This document shows positions 16,577-23,968 of a DNA stretch of 34,556 bases, piece after piece (position 1 is the stretch's first letter; every line of letters starts with the position of its first letter). The DNA lies in contig CANGHW010000048.1 in NCBI GenBank assembly GCA_947453695.1, positions 1 through 34,556 on the forward strand. Direction: 5' to 3'. The notes below the pieces were generated by a model. It ran no database searches. It had not been told where the DNA came from and was given only the letters and a program-made list of their open reading frames with translations. Position numbers and translations under genes: made by a program. Source of the stretch: Opitutia bacterium (GTDB lineage: Bacteria > Verrucomicrobiota > Verrucomicrobiia > Opitutales > Opitutaceae).

Positions 16577-18118
16577 ATGAGCCAATTGCCCTTCGATCCT
16601 CTGCTCGTTTCCATCGCCGCTCCGCTCGCGCTGGCCCTCGCCATCGCCCTCGGCCTGCCGAAGCGCTGGTCCGTGCTCCTCGCCTACGGCGCCTTTGCGC
16701 TCCCGGCTCTCCTCGCCCTGCATACCTGGTGGCATTTCTCGTCGATGCCCCAGACCGCCGGCTACGCCTTTCTCACGACCTACTCCACGGGCCTCGACGG
16801 CGTCGGCATCAGTCTGAAACTCGGCCTCAACGGCATCTCCCTGCCGCTCTTCGTCCTCGCCGGCCTCGTCGGTCTCGCCGCCGGTCTCTACGCGATCCAG
16901 TCCGGTGCCGAGCGCCTCAAGATCTACCTCATGCTGCTCCTCATCATGCAGGGCGGCTTGATGGGCGTGTTCGCGAGCGTCGACATCTTCTTTTTCTACT
17001 TCTTCCACGAACTCGCCCTCATCCCGACCTTTATCATGGTCGGCGTCTGGGGTGGCCGCGACCGCGCCTACGCCGCGATGAAGATGACGATCTACCTCAC
17101 GCTCGGTGCGATGGTTTCCCTCGTCGGCTTGATCGCCCTCTACGTGAAGAGCGGCGCCCATACCTTCGATCTCATCACCCTGCGGGCTCACCTCGCCGCG
17201 CACCCGCTCGCCGAGACCCTGCAGAACAACATCGCCGGTCTCCTCCTGTTCGGCCTTGGCGTCCTCGTCTCGCTCTGGCCCCTCCACACGTGGGCGCCCC
17301 TCGGTTACGGCGCCGCCCCCAGCTCCGCCGCCATGCTCCATGCCGGCGTGCTCAAGAAATTCGGCCTCTACGGTCTCGTCCAAATCGCCCTTCCGCTGCT
17401 CCCCGCCGGCCTCGCGCATTGGTCGCACCCGCTCGCCTGGCTGGCTGTTGTCGGCAACATCCTGATCGTCGGCCTAATCACCATCGCCCAGCGCGACTTG
17501 AAGCAGATGATCGGTTACAGCTCGGTGATGCACATGGGCTACGCGTTCCTCGGCATCGCTGCCGCCGGCACCATCGGCCCGGGTGGCGTCGTCCTCCTCA
17601 TGGTCGCCCACGGTCTTTCCGTCGCGCTCCTCTTCCTCCTCGCCACTGCGATCCATCACCGCACCCATACCTTTAATCTCGATGAGATGGGCGGCCTCGC
17701 GCAGAAGACCCCGGTCCTCGCCGCGTTCTTCGTCGCCGCGACCCTCGCGAGCATCGGTCTTCCCGGTTTCGCCAACTTCTGGGGCGAACTCGCCATCTTT
17801 GTCGCGCTCTGGAAATTCTCGCCGCTCATCACGGCACTCGCCGTTGCTGGCGTCGTGATTTCCGCGATCTACGGTCTCCGCTCCGCCGCACGCGTCTTCT
17901 TCGGCCCATCCACGGAGCAACTTGCCCAGGTCACCGCGGCCCATCCGCCGCTCGACCTTTCGTGGAAGGAGCGCGCGCCGGCGCTCATTTTGCTCGCTGC
18001 CCTTTTGTTCGTCGGCTTCTGGCCGAAATCGATCACCACCGCTCTCGACGCCGCGCTGAAACCCGCCGCCGTCGCTCCTGCTGCTCCTGCCGCCAAGCCG
18101 GTTGGCGCTCCCATTTGA
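16577..18118 (+). CDS. nuoM: NADH-quinone oxidoreductase subunit M, with TM7 lysine replaced
   Basis: 513 aa from the ATG at 16577, 7 bp after nuoL. An antiporter-like pump of the membrane arm, with about 14 helices. The TM5 glutamate is present (E145 in FFHELALIPTFIM), as are the TM8 lysine (K260/K261 in AGVLKKFGLYGL) and the TM12 glutamate (E404 in FANFWGELAIF). In TM7 the usual form is (A)VKxPxxPxHxWLPDAH, but here residues 226-239 read GLGVLVSLWPLHTW followed by APLGYGAAP. Aligned on PLHTW, the conserved lysine position is L230, and the LPDAH loop is also altered. A short Ala/Pro-rich C-terminal tail (PAAVAPAAPAAKPVG) follows the last helix. Confidence 0.95.
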   Translation: MSQLPFDPLLVSIAAPLALALAIALGLPKRWSVLLAYGAFALPALLALHTWWHFSSMPQTAGYAFLTTYSTGLDGVGISLKLGLNGISLPLFVLAGLVGLAAGLYAIQSGAERLKIYLMLLLIMQGGLMGVFASVDIFFFYFFHELALIPTFIMVGVWGGRDRAYAAMKMTIYLTLGAMVSLVGLIALYVKSGAHTFDLITLRAHLAAHPLAETLQNNIAGLLLFGLGVLVSLWPLHTWAPLGYGAAPSSAAMLHAGVLKKFGLYGLVQIALPLLPAGLAHWSHPLAWLAVVGNILIVGLITIAQRDLKQMIGYSSVMHMGYAFLGIAAAGTIGPGGVVLLMVAHGLSVALLFLLATAIHHRTHTFNLDEMGGLAQKTPVLAAFFVAATLASIGLPGFANFWGELAIFVALWKFSPLITALAVAGVVISAIYGLRSAARVFFGPSTEQLAQVTAAHPPLDLSWKERAPALILLAALLFVGFWPKSITTALDAALKPAAVAPAAPAAKPVGAPI

Positions 18119-18134
18119 CGCCTCCACTCCTGCG

Positions 18135-19664
18135 ATGACTCCCGAACTCGTTAAAGTCGCCGCCGCTGCCGCGGACAATCAATGGGGCGCCATCTTCCCC
18201 GAGCTGATGCTCGCGTGCCTCGCGCTCGCGCTCCTCGTGCTGGAAATCGCGCTGCCCAAGAAGCTTCACGTCTACATCCCGGACTTCGCCCTCGCCGGCC
18301 TCGTTGGCACGCTGGCAGGACTGATTGTTAATTTTAACTCCGCCACCCTCGGCCACGAGACCTTCAACGCATTGCTCCGCCACAGTCCTGGTGGTCAGGT
18401 GATGCGCGCGTTTTTCCTGCTGGTGGCGATCCTCGTCTGTGTGCTCGCCCGCGTCAGTCTCGCTAAGCAGAAAATGCCGCGCATCGAGTTCTATCATATC
18501 GTGCTCGTGATTACCGGAGCGCTCATGCTCCTCGCGCAGAGCAATCACTTCGTGATGTTGTTCGTCGCCCTCGAGACCGTCACGATCGGCTTTTACATAC
18601 TCGTCGGCTACTTCCGCCAGCAGTCCGCCTCACTCGAAGCCGGCCTTAAATATCTCATCATGGGCGCGCTGAGCTCCGGTATGCTCCTGTTCGGCATCTC
18701 GCTCCTCTATGGTGTCGCGGGCAACAGCGCCCTCGCTGGCCACTCTGCCAATGCGCTCCACTACGCTTCGCTCGCGCAGTTCCTCGTGGCCAATCCCCAC
18801 AACTTTCTGGCCAGTGCCGGTATCGTCCTCGTGCTTGCCGGCGTCGCCTTCAAGATCGGCGCCTTCCCGTTCCAGATCTGGGTGCCCGATGTCTACCAGG
18901 GCGCGCCCACTCCGGTCACCGCCTTCCTCGCCGTCGGCTCCAAGGCTGCCGGATTTGCCGTCCTGCTCGTCCTCGCGCGTGACGTTTTCGCGTCCTACGA
19001 TTGGCTCGTGATCCCGGTCCTTACCGCGATGGCGGCAGCGACCATTCTCTTCGGCAACATCGCTGCGCTCACGCAGCACAACGTCAAACGCCTCATCGGC
19101 CTCTCCGGCGTTTCTCACGCCGGCTTCCTCCTTCTCGGCGTGGTCGCCTCGATGGGACCGGCAGCGCATGTCAATGCGACGGGTGCGGTTTACTTCTACC
19201 TTTTCGCCTACTTGATCGCATCCTTCGCGGTCTTCGGCGTGATGGCCCATGTCGCCGGGGCGGACGACTCCGATCAGACCTTGGATCACTATGCGGGACT
19301 CGCGAAGGACAATCCTTTCCTCGCCACCATCCTCGCGGTCGGACTTGGCTCCCTCGCCGGTATTCCTCCACTCGCGGGGTTCATGGGGAAATTCTTCATC
19401 TTCATCGCCGCGTTCGATGCTGGTGCACGCTGGGTCCTCGCCCTCGCCGCCGTGGGCGTCGTGATCTCGATCTACTATTATTTCGGTTGGATCAAAGCCG
19501 CCTTCTTCAAAGTCTGGACGCCCTCGGGCGAGGACAACGTTCCTCGTCCCGCTCGGACTCCGGTCGACATGGTCAGCGGAGTAGCCCTTTGCCTGCTCGC
19601 GATGGCGTCGATTTTCCTCGGTTTCTACCAAGGGCCCTTGGGTCAGTGGATGTCGGTGAAGTAA
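18135..19664 (+). CDS. nuoN: NADH-quinone oxidoreductase subunit N
   Basis: 509 aa from the ATG at 18135. A TTG 33 bp upstream would overlap nuoM and is less likely. The antiporter-like core is intact, with the TM7 lysine in AGVAFKIGAFPFQIWVPDVY, the loop GAPTPVTAFLAVGSKAAGF with its second lysine, and GLSGVSHAGFLLLG in a later helix. The glutamate equivalent in TM5 is in MLFVALETVTIGFYILVGYF. It is the last gene of the operon and converges on the lyase-like gene at 19866. Confidence 0.96.
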   Translation: MTPELVKVAAAAADNQWGAIFPELMLACLALALLVLEIALPKKLHVYIPDFALAGLVGTLAGLIVNFNSATLGHETFNALLRHSPGGQVMRAFFLLVAILVCVLARVSLAKQKMPRIEFYHIVLVITGALMLLAQSNHFVMLFVALETVTIGFYILVGYFRQQSASLEAGLKYLIMGALSSGMLLFGISLLYGVAGNSALAGHSANALHYASLAQFLVANPHNFLASAGIVLVLAGVAFKIGAFPFQIWVPDVYQGAPTPVTAFLAVGSKAAGFAVLLVLARDVFASYDWLVIPVLTAMAAATILFGNIAALTQHNVKRLIGLSGVSHAGFLLLGVVASMGPAAHVNATGAVYFYLFAYLIASFAVFGVMAHVAGADDSDQTLDHYAGLAKDNPFLATILAVGLGSLAGIPPLAGFMGKFFIFIAAFDAGARWVLALAAVGVVISIYYYFGWIKAAFFKVWTPSGEDNVPRPARTPVDMVSGVALCLLAMASIFLGFYQGPLGQWMSVK

Positions 19665-19668
19665 CTCG

Positions 19669-19718
19669 ATCCGACGCGCGGATTCAACTTCGGGGTATTG
19701 GTTGGACCTGAATGGTCC
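19669..19718 (+). terminator. Two small hairpins after the nuo operon
   Basis: ATCCG (19669-19673) pairs with CGGAT (19679-19683) over a 5-base loop, and GGACC (19704-19708) pairs with GGTCC (19714-19718) over TGAAT. Both stems are only 5 bp and neither is followed by a T-run, so they are weak candidates for the end of nuo transcription between convergent genes. The rest of the gap to 19865 shows no gene. Confidence 0.3.
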
Positions 19719-19865
19719 GTTGGATCCGGTGGTAAAACGGATGAGACTTTGGCGAGCATCCTCTCGTCGTCTTCATTGTTCCGGCCGAGCTCCCGACCGA
19801 CCTTTCCCTCGGGTGCTTCGTCTTGGTGGCGCGAGCAACTCAACTCCCTTCAGCCGACCCCGACA

Positions 19866-20687
19866 CTAGATCGGTCGATTGGAGAGCACCACGTCGTCAA
19901 CGTAGACCGTCTGGGCCCGGCCGGGACGTCCGTTGGCGGTGACACCGACCTGCATGCGATCGTAAACGGTGCTGGCCCGTGGCAGAGTTTTACCTGTGGC
20001 ATCGAGCACCTTCTTGCCGTCCTGCCATACTTGCATGCGCCCGTCGTTGGTTTCGGAAAGCACCAAGTGGATCTTCACCTGCACCCATTGATCTTTAGGG
20101 AACTTGACCTGGGCTCCAGGCGGCTGGCGAAATTTCTTTCCGGTCCACCACTTGCCGAGATCCGACGCGAAGAACTCCCCGTCTTGCAGGTAAAGACGAC
20201 GACCGGGGGAGTTGCGCAACTCGGTGGTCTCGAGGTCCCACATGAAGGTCAGCGAGGCATCTGTGTCGCCGGGGAGCCAAAAGTAGCCACTGAACCAAAC
20301 GTGATCGCCTTTGGTAAACTTCAGCCCGGTGCGTTCGATATCCGCCTTGGAGACATTGTTGCCCTCGGAAGGGGAGGCCACGCACTTCAACGCCTGTCGC
20401 CCGGAGTGAGTCCGCTCGGTGGTGAGCGCCACGATATTCTTGCCGGAGGTTAGGCCGCCGTCCCGCTGGGTTCCATTCCACCGGCTCGCGTCGCTGGGAA
20501 AGAGATCTTCGGTTTTCGCGGCTGACTCGAAATCATCGCGAAACACAAAAGCCTTGGGCGTCGCGGGGAGCGGGCGGGCCGCCCAAGCATAACAACCACC
20601 GGCTGCCGCTGCGATCAGGGTAGCCGTTCCGACGAGCCACCACCAGTGGCCACGCGAAGATTTGGGTGATGAGGGAGTGTGCGTCAT
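19866..20687 (-). CDS. Polysaccharide lyase-like jelly-roll protein, membrane-anchored or secreted
   Basis: 273 aa. An N-terminal hydrophobic helix (WWWLVGTATLIAAAAGGCYA, residues 15-34) follows a basic start; AGGC at 29-32 could be a weak lipobox, so it may be a lipoprotein or an N-terminally anchored protein. From residue 47 the pattern (FVFRDDFE, a middle with HVWFSGYFWLPGD and MWDLET, WVQVKIHLVLS, MQVWQDGKKVLDATG and a last strand VYVDDVVLSN) is that of a single concanavalin-like beta-jelly roll resembling the heparin-lyase-I-like family PF14099. Such proteins cleave or bind acidic polysaccharides. It lies 121 bp downstream of the GH5 gene on the same strand, so both may be one carbohydrate-use unit. 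The assignment to a lyase is from pattern only. Confidence 0.6.
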   Translation of the reverse strand: MTHTPSSPKSSRGHWWWLVGTATLIAAAAGGCYAWAARPLPATPKAFVFRDDFESAAKTEDLFPSDASRWNGTQRDGGLTSGKNIVALTTERTHSGRQALKCVASPSEGNNVSKADIERTGLKFTKGDHVWFSGYFWLPGDTDASLTFMWDLETTELRNSPGRRLYLQDGEFFASDLGKWWTGKKFRQPPGAQVKFPKDQWVQVKIHLVLSETNDGRMQVWQDGKKVLDATGKTLPRASTVYDRMQVGVTANGRPGRAQTVYVDDVVLSNRPI

Positions 20688-20777
20688 GGGTCCTGGGGTT
20701 TTGGACGACCTTGCAGCATGTGAACGACCCCTTGTGAGATGCTCCGGTCGGGCCGGTTTGCAAAGAAAATCGTCACC

Positions 20778-20792
20778 ATCTGGTTACCAGAT
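20778..20792. promoter_or_regulatory. Perfect palindrome, candidate operator
   Basis: ATCTGGTTACCAGAT is a perfect 15-bp palindrome around a central T/A base pair, located between the GH5 stop (20809) and the lyase-like start (20687). The form TGGT-N-ACCA recalls operators of GntR/LacI-type sugar regulators, though no regulator gene is in the window. A role as a short RNA hairpin is also possible. Confidence 0.35.
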
Positions 20793-20808
20793 TCTCCCCG
20801 GTTGGAAT

Positions 20809-22344
20809 TCAATGTTTTTGCAGTAGATCGAGCAGCCGGCGGTCAAGTGCATGACCTTCCCATCGTTCGTAAGTTACGTCAGCGCGCTGACTGTCGAGCA
20901 CGCCGAAGGGGCCGCGGAATTCCCATAGCGCCCAGCCCCAGTTTTCGCCCTGAGCAGTAACGAGGAGATCCTCCATCCAGCGCAAAACGACCGGGTGCGG
21001 GGTATGGCGGAATGCCCCCATCTCTCCGATCATCACCCCGAGGCCGGCCGTTTGTGCCTCTCGCCACGCCCCGTAGCAGGTGTCGCGCAACCAGGCGCGG
21101 TCGAGTTGGCTGGGGCTCCGGAAGGCCGGTTCGGCGTCGCGCCCCAGAAATTCCACTTCGCCGCTCTGTTTCAGGCCCCACGTGTTGGTCGGGTGCAATA
21201 CTCGGCTCGTTGCTCCGGTGCCGACGGTTAGGGATGACAGGGTGAGCCAGTCTCCTTCGACCACTCGCAGCTCGACGCGGCTCACCTGCGCCGGGAGGTC
21301 GATCGTATACGTCCGGTCATAGATGTTGGCGTAGCTCTTCCATTCCGCCCGATATCCGACGGTCTTCCACTCACCTTCGCCGGGGCCGGGTTGGAAGTCA
21401 TGCTCCCACACTACGGTGCCATCGCCGCTCGTCGCCCGGAGTTTGGCCCGCGTCGAAACGGTATCGATGTGCAGTTGCAGCACATTTCCCCCGAGTGGTC
21501 CCGCCAGCACCAACGAAGACTGCAGATCTTGCTTCATCGGTCCGTAGAGAAACGCGCTGACCTGCGGTGCAGGCCAATCCGGGGTCGCCCAGCGATCTGA
21601 ACCGGTGATCCAGTTTGCGCGAAAATGGCTGATATTCATCGGACGATAGCCGCGTGTCATCAGGCCCACGTGCAGCGCGCGCAGGCCAAGGGGCGGTGCA
21701 TTGCCGTAGTCCAGACCGTCGCAAAGGATGAGTCGCTCCGGGTCTTCCCGGCGAATCGCTTCCGCCATTTGTCGCACCACAGCCACATAACCTGCCTCCG
21801 TAACTCCGGCGGGCTCGTTGAATAGATTGAAGCTCAGTCGGGCGCTTGGGATGCCGCGGTAGCGTCGCGCAAACTCCGCCCAGTGCAGCGCGCAGACCCG
21901 CTGGGCCTCGGCCTCGGTCCACAGGCTGCGCGACTCGGCCGGTTTCGCGACCGTGTAGCCGGGGGCGCGGTGGAAATTCAGCGCGACATGCACGCCATAC
22001 TTGCCGCCGAGCGCGACGATGCGGTCGATTTCGACGAGTTTGGCCTCGTCGATTCGCTCCCAGTCGCCGCCGACGATCCACCCGCGGTAGTCGAGCGGGA
22101 GGCGCACAAAATTGAAGCCCAGCGAGGCGATCAGCCGGAAATCCTCCTCCATGACGTGCTCGGGCGTCGGTGCGGACTGCGCGTTGAACTTGTAGAGGAG
22201 GTTGAATCCTCGCCAGCGAGGTAGTTTCTCAGCCGCAGGTTCAGGCAACGGGCGCGGGTAGGGGAAGGTCTGCAGTGGTGCGGCGGCAACCAGGGTCGCG
22301 AACCACAGACCGGCGAAAACTCTGATCAACCCGGGCGTGCGCAT
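20809..22344 (-). CDS. Secreted glycoside hydrolase family 5 protein with an inserted beta domain
   Basis: 511 aa from the ATG at 22344, chosen because it begins a signal peptide (RTPGLIRVFAGLWFATLVAAAP); the frame stays open upstream. The GH5 barrel starts at RGFNLLYKF (45-53). The acid/base glutamate is E177 in SFNLFNEPAGV and the nucleophile is E441 in GVMIGEMGAF; H240 in MNISHFRANW and W473 in WALWEFRG fit the active-site rim. Between them, about residues 262-380 (LQLHIDTVSTRAKLRAT, DRTYTIDLPAQVSRVELRVV) form a beta-rich insertion that looks like a carbohydrate-binding or jelly-roll domain placed inside the barrel. It probably hydrolyses a beta-glucan or beta-mannan in the periplasm or outside; the substrate is unknown. 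It is divergent from the ThyX-like gene. Confidence 0.85.
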   Translation of the reverse strand: MRTPGLIRVFAGLWFATLVAAAPLQTFPYPRPLPEPAAEKLPRWRGFNLLYKFNAQSAPTPEHVMEEDFRLIASLGFNFVRLPLDYRGWIVGGDWERIDEAKLVEIDRIVALGGKYGVHVALNFHRAPGYTVAKPAESRSLWTEAEAQRVCALHWAEFARRYRGIPSARLSFNLFNEPAGVTEAGYVAVVRQMAEAIRREDPERLILCDGLDYGNAPPLGLRALHVGLMTRGYRPMNISHFRANWITGSDRWATPDWPAPQVSAFLYGPMKQDLQSSLVLAGPLGGNVLQLHIDTVSTRAKLRATSGDGTVVWEHDFQPGPGEGEWKTVGYRAEWKSYANIYDRTYTIDLPAQVSRVELRVVEGDWLTLSSLTVGTGATSRVLHPTNTWGLKQSGEVEFLGRDAEPAFRSPSQLDRAWLRDTCYGAWREAQTAGLGVMIGEMGAFRHTPHPVVLRWMEDLLVTAQGENWGWALWEFRGPFGVLDSQRADVTYERWEGHALDRRLLDLLQKH

Positions 22345-22441
22345 GATGCGTAGCGTGTCGATCCCGGTGGGAAAAACCACCTCATTTCCCGTCTGCGGTT
22401 CCGCGTGCTGCGCCTTCCGTCTTGCACCACGCGCCGCACTT

Positions 22442-22460
22442 TGCGGCCATGCTGGCCGCA
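22442..22460 (+). promoter_or_regulatory. Hairpin ending at the ThyX-like start codon
   Basis: GCGGCCA (22443-22449), loop TGC, TGGCCGC (22453-22459) is a perfect 7-bp stem. An eighth pair joins T22442 to the A of the ATG at 22460. It leaves no room for a Shine-Dalgarno sequence and could hold the start codon in structured RNA. Function is unproven. Confidence 0.35.
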
Positions 22461-23806
22461 TGAGAATTACCGGCCTCGCCCTCGTTCCGCCCCCGACTGC
22501 CGCCGATCTGCCGAAGGTCACGCCGGAACTCCTCGCCTCCGTGCTCGCGCGCTATTCGCGCAGCAATCAGGGCATCGCCACCATTCTCTCGAAGGTCGAC
22601 CTCGCCAATCCCGATGCGTCCATCGATCGCATCCTCAGTTTCGTCGACTACGGCCACGCTTCCATCGGTGGCCTGACCGGCGGTCTCGCCGTCGCCCTTG
22701 ATGATGTCTCGATGTGGCTGGCCTATAAACTCTTTGAGCTCTCCACGATGGCCGATGGCCAGGAGTCGAGCACGCGCTACATCACGATGGATGCGGCCAA
22801 TCTGCCGACCCCCGAGGAACTCGGAATTCCGGCCGATCTTGCCCCCCGTTGGCGCGACGTCATGGCGAAGTCCTTCGCCGCCTATAATGCCGAATACGCC
22901 CGGCTCGACGCCGCGGCCGTCGCCGATCCGTCGCTCGTGCGCCTGCCGCCTGACGCCAAGCCCGCCGTGGTCACGCGCCTGCGGAAAAACTACGCCCTCG
23001 ACCGCGCCCGCTACTTCATCCCGCTCGCCACCCGCACCAATGTAGGCCTCGTCCAATCATCGCGGATGTGGGCCGCGACGGTGAAACACCTCGACTCGCT
23101 GCCGCACCCCGAGGCGCGCACCGCGGCGAACCTCATCCGCGACGAGCTCCTGAAGATTTCCCCGCGCCTCATGCGGCACAGTTCGGCGGAGAAGTCCTAC
23201 ACGGAGCAGGCCAGGCAGGAACTGGCCGCGAGCCTCTCGCTCGGCCTCGCCCGCCTTTCCGCCGCGCCATTGGCCGACGAGGTCTGGGTGCACGTGGATC
23301 GCGCCACAGCGCCGTTCCTGCCCGAGCCGCAGCCGATCGCCGAGTCACTGCGCCACCGCGCCAATCGCTACGGCTATCAGGGCACCGCGACGCGCCGTAT
23401 GCGGGTCAGCTTTGCCTGGAACAACATGGCACTGGCCGAGCTCCGCGATCTCAACCGTCACCGCACCGGTCATCGTTACACGCCGCTGATTCAGGCCGGC
23501 TTCTACCTGCCGCCGGAAATCTCCGCGGCGCCGCACGCGGCTTTGCTCAGCGAGCAACTCGCACTCACCCGCGAGCTGATGCAGCGTGGCTCCCCTGCCT
23601 ACGTCTATTCGCTACTCTTGGGGGCCCAGACCCCCTTTGAGCACAGCACGCACGCCGACAAATTCATTTACGAGGCCGAGCTTCGCACGGGCATGGGGGC
23701 GCACTTCCGCTACGCCGAGCACCTCAGCGCCGTCCTCCGTGAATTCTTCCGGCAAGTGCCCGAGGCCCGCGACCACGTCGTCGAAGGCACGGCCGAGCCG
23801 GAGTGA
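22460..23806 (+). CDS. Two-domain ThyX-like protein (flavin-dependent thymidylate synthase family)
   Basis: 448 aa from the ATG at 22460. ThyX makes dTMP from dUMP using FAD, NADPH and methylene-tetrahydrofolate; it is usually about 220-250 aa and works as a homotetramer. Here two ThyX-like halves follow each other. Half 1 (about 30-250) has DYGHASIGGL, QESSTRYITMD (101-111, like the NExSxRY part of the ThyX motif) and a dUMP-site-like ARYFIPLATRTNVG with SSRMWAATVKHL. Half 2 (about 290-440) has LNRHRTGHRY (331-340, like the RHR part) and a final block FEHSTHADKFIYEAELRTGM, then HFRYAEHLSAVLREFF. No half carries the whole RHRxxSxNxxSxRY motif, so the two may complement each other or the protein may have a different activity. 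No thyA is in view. Confidence 0.75.
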   Translation: MRITGLALVPPPTAADLPKVTPELLASVLARYSRSNQGIATILSKVDLANPDASIDRILSFVDYGHASIGGLTGGLAVALDDVSMWLAYKLFELSTMADGQESSTRYITMDAANLPTPEELGIPADLAPRWRDVMAKSFAAYNAEYARLDAAAVADPSLVRLPPDAKPAVVTRLRKNYALDRARYFIPLATRTNVGLVQSSRMWAATVKHLDSLPHPEARTAANLIRDELLKISPRLMRHSSAEKSYTEQARQELAASLSLGLARLSAAPLADEVWVHVDRATAPFLPEPQPIAESLRHRANRYGYQGTATRRMRVSFAWNNMALAELRDLNRHRTGHRYTPLIQAGFYLPPEISAAPHAALLSEQLALTRELMQRGSPAYVYSLLLGAQTPFEHSTHADKFIYEAELRTGMGAHFRYAEHLSAVLREFFRQVPEARDHVVEGTAEPE

Positions 23807-23968
23807 GCATGATGGCTCGCGCGGTCGACGGCGACCGGCGATGACGATTCTTTTCGCAGCGCGGGCTTGAACCGCCTCGTTGCGCCCGCACAGTCGCGGT
23901 TTCCCCGCGGTCCGGCCGGATTTTTCCTGCCGCACCCTCCTTTTGTTTTTCTTCCCTACTCCCACCTC

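Noticed and set aside
15043..16644. A 533-codon minus-strand frame opposite nuoL
   Set aside because: Antisense shadow of a membrane protein gene; no motif or plausible start context.
23911..23925. Intrinsic terminator after the ThyX-like gene (TCCGGCCGGA then five T)
   Set aside because: The palindrome has no loop and the stem cannot form a stable RNA hairpin.
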